NCBI RefSeq assembly: GCF_001424145.1
Contig: NZ_LMQM01000005.1
Coordinates: forward strand, 1 to 62,272
Source of the DNA: Chryseobacterium sp. Leaf404
Lineage (GTDB): Bacteria; Bacteroidota; Bacteroidia; Flavobacteriales; Weeksellaceae
DNA length: 62,272 bases
Direction: 5' to 3'
Shown: positions 59,283 to 62,272 of the stretch, one piece after another
Numbering within the stretch: the first letter of the stretch is position 1
Layout of the letters: each line of letters begins with the position of its first letter
Notes under the pieces: model-generated
Told to the model about the DNA's origin: nothing
Database searches by the model: none
Seen by the model: the letters and a program-made list of their open reading frames with translations, nothing else
Translations under genes and position numbers: made by a program

Positions 59283-60047
59283 ATGGAGTTACAGAAATAT
59301 TTTTCTAAATTCCTACTCAAACAAAGAAAAAGAAAACTCACCGAGAGAGACTTTTTCCTCAGTACAGAATTATACAAAATTTTAGGTGCTGAGGTTAATA
59401 ATGTCGACTTATACCGTGAGGCTTTTTCGCTGAAAAGTTCTTCTAAAAACAGCGACAGAAATTATGAAAGACTGGAGTTTTTAGGCGATTCTGTTTTGGG
59501 AACGATCATTTCCTGTCATTTATTTCAAACCTATCCTCAGGCAAATGAAGGATATCTAACGCAGATGAAATCCAAAATCGTTAACCGTAAGAATCTCAAT
59601 AAACTTGGTGAAGATCTGAAACTTACACAGCTTCTGCAGAAGCAGAATGTAGTAATGGCTCTGGGAGAAAATATCTGCGGAAACCTGTTTGAAGCGTTAG
59701 TTGGAGCTGTCTATCTTGATTTTCAGTATGATACCTGTAAAAGAATCATATTGGAAAGACTCTTAACACCTTCAGAGATTATCAAGCTTGAAAATAAAAT
59801 TGTAAGCTACAAAGGTCTTCTTCTGGAGTGGGCTCAAAAGAAGAAGCTCAATATAAAATACGAAACCTGCGAAGAGGTGCAGCCGAATAAAGCGGTTGTT
59901 TTCAGATGTCATGTCTGCTTTGGTGACGAGAGAATTGCCAATGCTACAGAGACTTCAAAGAAAAAAGCCGAAGAAAAAGCAGCGCAGCGGGCATTTTATA
60001 TTTTAAACAAAAAAGAAAATATTCTTGGAAGTACAAAAACTTTATGA
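59283..60047 (+). CDS. rnc: Ribonuclease III
   Basis: 254-aa dsRNA endonuclease. Signature ERLEFLGDSVLGTIIS (about 59-74), second acidic site ENICGNLFEALVGAVYLD, then a C-terminal dsRNA-binding domain ending ETSKKKAEEKAAQRAFYIL. It is 8 bp downstream of fabF. It overlaps the next gene by 23 bp. Confidence 0.95.
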   Translation: MELQKYFSKFLLKQRKRKLTERDFFLSTELYKILGAEVNNVDLYREAFSLKSSSKNSDRNYERLEFLGDSVLGTIISCHLFQTYPQANEGYLTQMKSKIVNRKNLNKLGEDLKLTQLLQKQNVVMALGENICGNLFEALVGAVYLDFQYDTCKRIILERLLTPSEIIKLENKIVSYKGLLLEWAQKKKLNIKYETCEEVQPNKAVVFRCHVCFGDERIANATETSKKKAEEKAAQRAFYILNKKENILGSTKTL

Positions 60048-60498
60048 TCTTGATGAGATAGAATCCGAAGATATCACCATTGGTTTGGTGAGGTTGGTAA
60101 AATCTATGTATGATCATGAATTTTTCTTCAAAATAAATCAAAATTCCAATCTGAGTTTTTCCAGAATAAAGGATCTCGTAATTCACGGTTCTTACTATGA
60201 TTACTGCTTTCCCCGTTTTGAAGCCTATCACAAATTTACAAAAACATGCTACACTTTCATCTCAAACAGATCATGTGAAAGTAAGCTGAAAAAAATTCAG
60301 ACCGAACTCTTTACGGAAGAAGATAACATTAAGTTTTTATTAAATAATCAGCCTGATGTGGAATATATTCTTCACAGTTCAGAACAATATGCTGATTTTT
60401 CCGTAATTTTGCTCCCTGAAAATCTTGTATTTCCTGTACAGGAATATATTTTAAGTTCTGATGAAGAACTTTATCAAATAATACAGTATTATGAATAA
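60025..60498 (+). CDS. IPExxxVDY family protein, TTG start
   Basis: 157-aa protein of the IPExxxVDY family, a Bacteroidota family of unknown function usually between rnc and pyk. The start must be TTG 60025 (MEVQKLYDLDEIESEDITIG), because the only nearby ATG is in another frame. It overlaps rnc by 23 bp and pyk by 8 bp, implying translational coupling. The conserved segments HGSYYDYCFPRFEAYHKFTK and DVEYILHSSEQYADF are visible. Confidence 0.82.
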   Translation: MEVQKLYDLDEIESEDITIGLVRLVKSMYDHEFFFKINQNSNLSFSRIKDLVIHGSYYDYCFPRFEAYHKFTKTCYTFISNRSCESKLKKIQTELFTEEDNIKFLLNNQPDVEYILHSSEQYADFSVILLPENLVFPVQEYILSSDEELYQIIQYYE

Positions 60499-61936
60499 GT
60501 ATTTAAAGAAGACAAAAATCATTGCAACACTTGGCCCTGCTTCATCTTCGAAGGAGGTTATGCTTGGATTAATGAGAGCGGGTGTTGATATTTTCAGAAT
60601 CAATTTTTCGCACGCAGACTACGATTTAGTTCGTTCCAATATAGAAATAATAAGAGAGCTTAATGCAGAATATGGCTATTCTGTAGGTATTCTGGGAGAT
60701 TTACAGGGTCCAAAATTAAGAGTTGGGGTAGTGAAAGAGGGCTCTTACCTTAATCCCGGAGATGTACTTACGTTTACCAACGAAAAAATTGAAGGAGATT
60801 CTACCAGAGTCTATATGACGTATCAGCAGTTTCCTATGGATGTGAAAGTAGGAGAAAGAATTCTGATTGACGACGGTAAACTGATGTTGGAAGTTCTGGA
60901 AACTAACCAGATTGATACCGTGAAGGCAAAAACAATTCAGGGAGGACCTTTGAGTTCCAAAAAAGGAGTCAACCTTCCCAATACAAATGTTTCTCTGCCG
61001 GCTTTAACTGAAAAAGATGTTCAGGATGCCAATTTCATGATGGATATGGAGGTAGATTGGATCGCCCTTTCATTCGTCCGTCATGCACAGGACATTATTG
61101 ATCTGAAAGAATTAATTGCGAAGCATCCTAACGGTAAATTCAAAACTCCGATTATTGCAAAGATTGAAAAGCCTGAAGGTGTAAAAAATATAGATGAAAT
61201 TCTGTTGGAATGTGACGGATTGATGGTTGCACGTGGCGATCTTGGTGTGGAAGTTCCGATGGAAGAAGTTCCTGCTATCCAGAAAAACCTGGTGGAGAGA
61301 GCAAGATTCTTTTCAAAACCGGTAATCATTGCAACACAGATGATGGAAACTATGATCAACAGCCTTACACCTACAAGAGCAGAGGTGAATGACGTTGCCA
61401 ACTCTGTACTGGATGGTGCTGATGCTGTAATGCTTTCCGGTGAAACTTCTGTGGGCAGATATCCTATTCAGGTAGTGGAAAACATGGCTAAAATTGTGAA
61501 GAATATTGAAATGACCAATTTCTATCAGCGGAAGAATGAGCCTATTGAAAAAGATTATAACTGTATCGACGAGAGATTTATCACCAACCGTGTATGTCTT
61601 GCAGCAGTGAGAATAGCTAAGACAACCAACGTTTCTGCGATTGTCACTTTAACGAATTCAGGATACACCGCTTTCCAGCTTTCAGCACACAGACCCAATT
61701 CTCACATCATAGTTTACAGCGGAAACAGAAGGGTGATTAATATGCTGAATCTTCTTTGGGGAGTACGGGCGTACTATTACGATATGAATAAGTCTACTGA
61801 CGAAACCATTATCCAGGTTAATATGCTTACACATAACTATGGTTACATTGAGACTGGCGATTTTGTAATCAACATCAATGCGACACCATCTTACGAGGGC
61901 GGAAAAACAAATACTTTAAGACTGACGACTATTTAA
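60491..61936 (+). CDS. pyk: Pyruvate kinase
   Basis: 481-aa enzyme converting PEP and ADP to pyruvate and ATP. Motifs KIIATLGPASSSKEVM, the active-site region PIIAKIEKPEGVKNIDEILL with VARGDLGVEVPMEEVP, and TRAEVNDVANSVLDGADAVM are present. The C-terminal allosteric domain is complete. Overlaps the preceding gene by 8 bp. Confidence 0.96.
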   Translation: MNKYLKKTKIIATLGPASSSKEVMLGLMRAGVDIFRINFSHADYDLVRSNIEIIRELNAEYGYSVGILGDLQGPKLRVGVVKEGSYLNPGDVLTFTNEKIEGDSTRVYMTYQQFPMDVKVGERILIDDGKLMLEVLETNQIDTVKAKTIQGGPLSSKKGVNLPNTNVSLPALTEKDVQDANFMMDMEVDWIALSFVRHAQDIIDLKELIAKHPNGKFKTPIIAKIEKPEGVKNIDEILLECDGLMVARGDLGVEVPMEEVPAIQKNLVERARFFSKPVIIATQMMETMINSLTPTRAEVNDVANSVLDGADAVMLSGETSVGRYPIQVVENMAKIVKNIEMTNFYQRKNEPIEKDYNCIDERFITNRVCLAAVRIAKTTNVSAIVTLTNSGYTAFQLSAHRPNSHIIVYSGNRRVINMLNLLWGVRAYYYDMNKSTDETIIQVNMLTHNYGYIETGDFVININATPSYEGGKTNTLRLTTI

Positions 61937-61972
61937 ATCAAGCTTAGAGCGTGTTTAAAAATGATTAAAAAT

Positions 61973-62034
61973 AAATTTTCAAGTCATTTTACTTTTCCCG
62001 AAACCTAAAAGGTGGAAAAATGTCTTGAAAATTT
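61973..62034. repeat. Long imperfect hairpin, MITE-like
   Basis: AAATTTTCAAG (61973-61983) and CTTGAAAATTT (62024-62034), with further pairing CATTTT/AAATG and TTCC/GGAA inside. Outer sequences GAGCG (61948) and CGCTC (62046) are also complementary. The following TCATCCTGAGCTTGTCGAAG (62055-62074) is a sequence commonly dispersed in Bacteroidota intergenic regions. Confidence 0.5.
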
Positions 62035-62139
62035 CATCAAAATTCGCTCCCATGTCATCCTGAGCTTGTCGAAGGAAGGGTCGGGGGAAAATAATTTAGA
62101 TAAAATTTAAAATCAACTTAGTCTGAAAATTAAAAGAAT

Positions 62140-62170
62140 CCGTCTCACAACTGAGGCGGTTTTTTTTTGT
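62140..62170 (+). terminator. Intrinsic terminator
   Basis: CCGTCTCA/TGAGGCGG stem (one G-T pair), 4-nt loop, then eight T. Probably ends the acpP-pyk transcription unit. Confidence 0.8.
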
Positions 62171-62221
62171 TAATTATTGCAGGATTTCGTATATTTATAT
62201 CTGATAATCAGACAGTTGTTT

Positions 62222-62272
62222 ATGAATTTTAAGCATTATAATCAAAATCAGTTAGTGCTGTTTCCTTATAGT
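62222..62272 (+). CDS. Start of a probable IS transposase, cut by the window edge
   Basis: Seventeen codons, MNFKHYNQNQLVLFPYS. This opening resembles IS1182-type transposases of flavobacteria, which often begin with FKHYNQNQ. Only the N-terminus is visible, so the family call is tentative. Confidence 0.45.
   Translation, partial: MNFKHYNQNQLVLFPYS

Overview
The window looks like a member of the Flavobacteriia, most likely Chryseobacterium or a close relative in the Weeksellaceae. It is AT-rich, has TAnnTTTG-type -7 promoter boxes, carries an IPExxxVDY-family gene, and has flavobacterial gene order (rpsU, xerC-like, hpf, tRNAs on one side; acpP, fabF, rnc, IPExxxVDY, pyk on the other). The species is an inference.

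Layout. 1-2466 is chromosome: tRNA-Gly, tRNA-Tyr, tRNA-Thr, hpf, xerC and rpsU on the minus strand, then an intergenic stretch with two copies of a chromosomal repeat. 2467-2863 is the tmRNA gene (ssrA), whose 3' end is an integration site. Copies of its 3' end (core CCCTCCAACTCCAC) recur at about 27262 and 54027, so 2850-54040 is a tandem array of integrated elements. Each of the three att copies is followed at once by its own strong intrinsic terminator.

Element 1 (about 2850-27276) resembles a phage satellite or degenerate prophage. It has a tyrosine integrase, an excisionase-like HTH protein, a DUF3987 ATPase, a primase-like DUF6371 protein, and a 1508-aa tape measure protein with no other virion gene. 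It also has a cargo cassette that includes an sce7726/sce7725 pair, a leftward operon of small phage-type genes facing a divergent XRE repressor with paired operators, and a Fic protein behind four 22-bp-phased repeats. Its right end is about 1.9 kb of non-coding DNA. This holds seven units built around strictly alternating purine-pyrimidine tracts and a family of short hairpins.

Element 2 (about 27262-54040) is a mobilizable element carrying metal resistance. A copper operon (HMA/DUF3347, DUF305, haem-binding protein, CopB-type ATPase, multicopper oxidase fusion) reads right. A Cd/Zn/Co set (ZntA-type ATPase, CzcB-type adaptor, CzcA-TolC fusion) reads left. The mob/rep/int module (two mob genes, relaxase, primase, helicase, HTH protein, integrase) occupies 46710-53886, and degenerate att cores at about 46600 and 46690 suggest that this module and the cargo were joined by accretion.

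The most notable system lies between the two metal operons, at 35860-38225. It consists of an ECF-type sigma factor, then a 364-aa Cas12f/TnpB-like protein with substituted RuvC-I and RuvC-II positions that ends before the zinc finger and RuvC-III. A single CRISPR-like 38-nt repeat with a short guide-like 3' flank follows. A structured leader with an anti-repeat precedes the sigma gene. The best reading is an RNA-guided transcription activator of the nuclease-dead Cas12f plus sigma factor kind recently reported from Bacteroidota, here carried as cargo on a mobilizable element.

54041-62272 is chromosome again: the last (probably native) ssrA terminator, a PLD/DEAD-box/DUF3427 helicase that may be an accessory defence gene, the fatty-acid and RNase III cluster, pyruvate kinase, and the first codons of what looks like an insertion-sequence transposase at the right edge.
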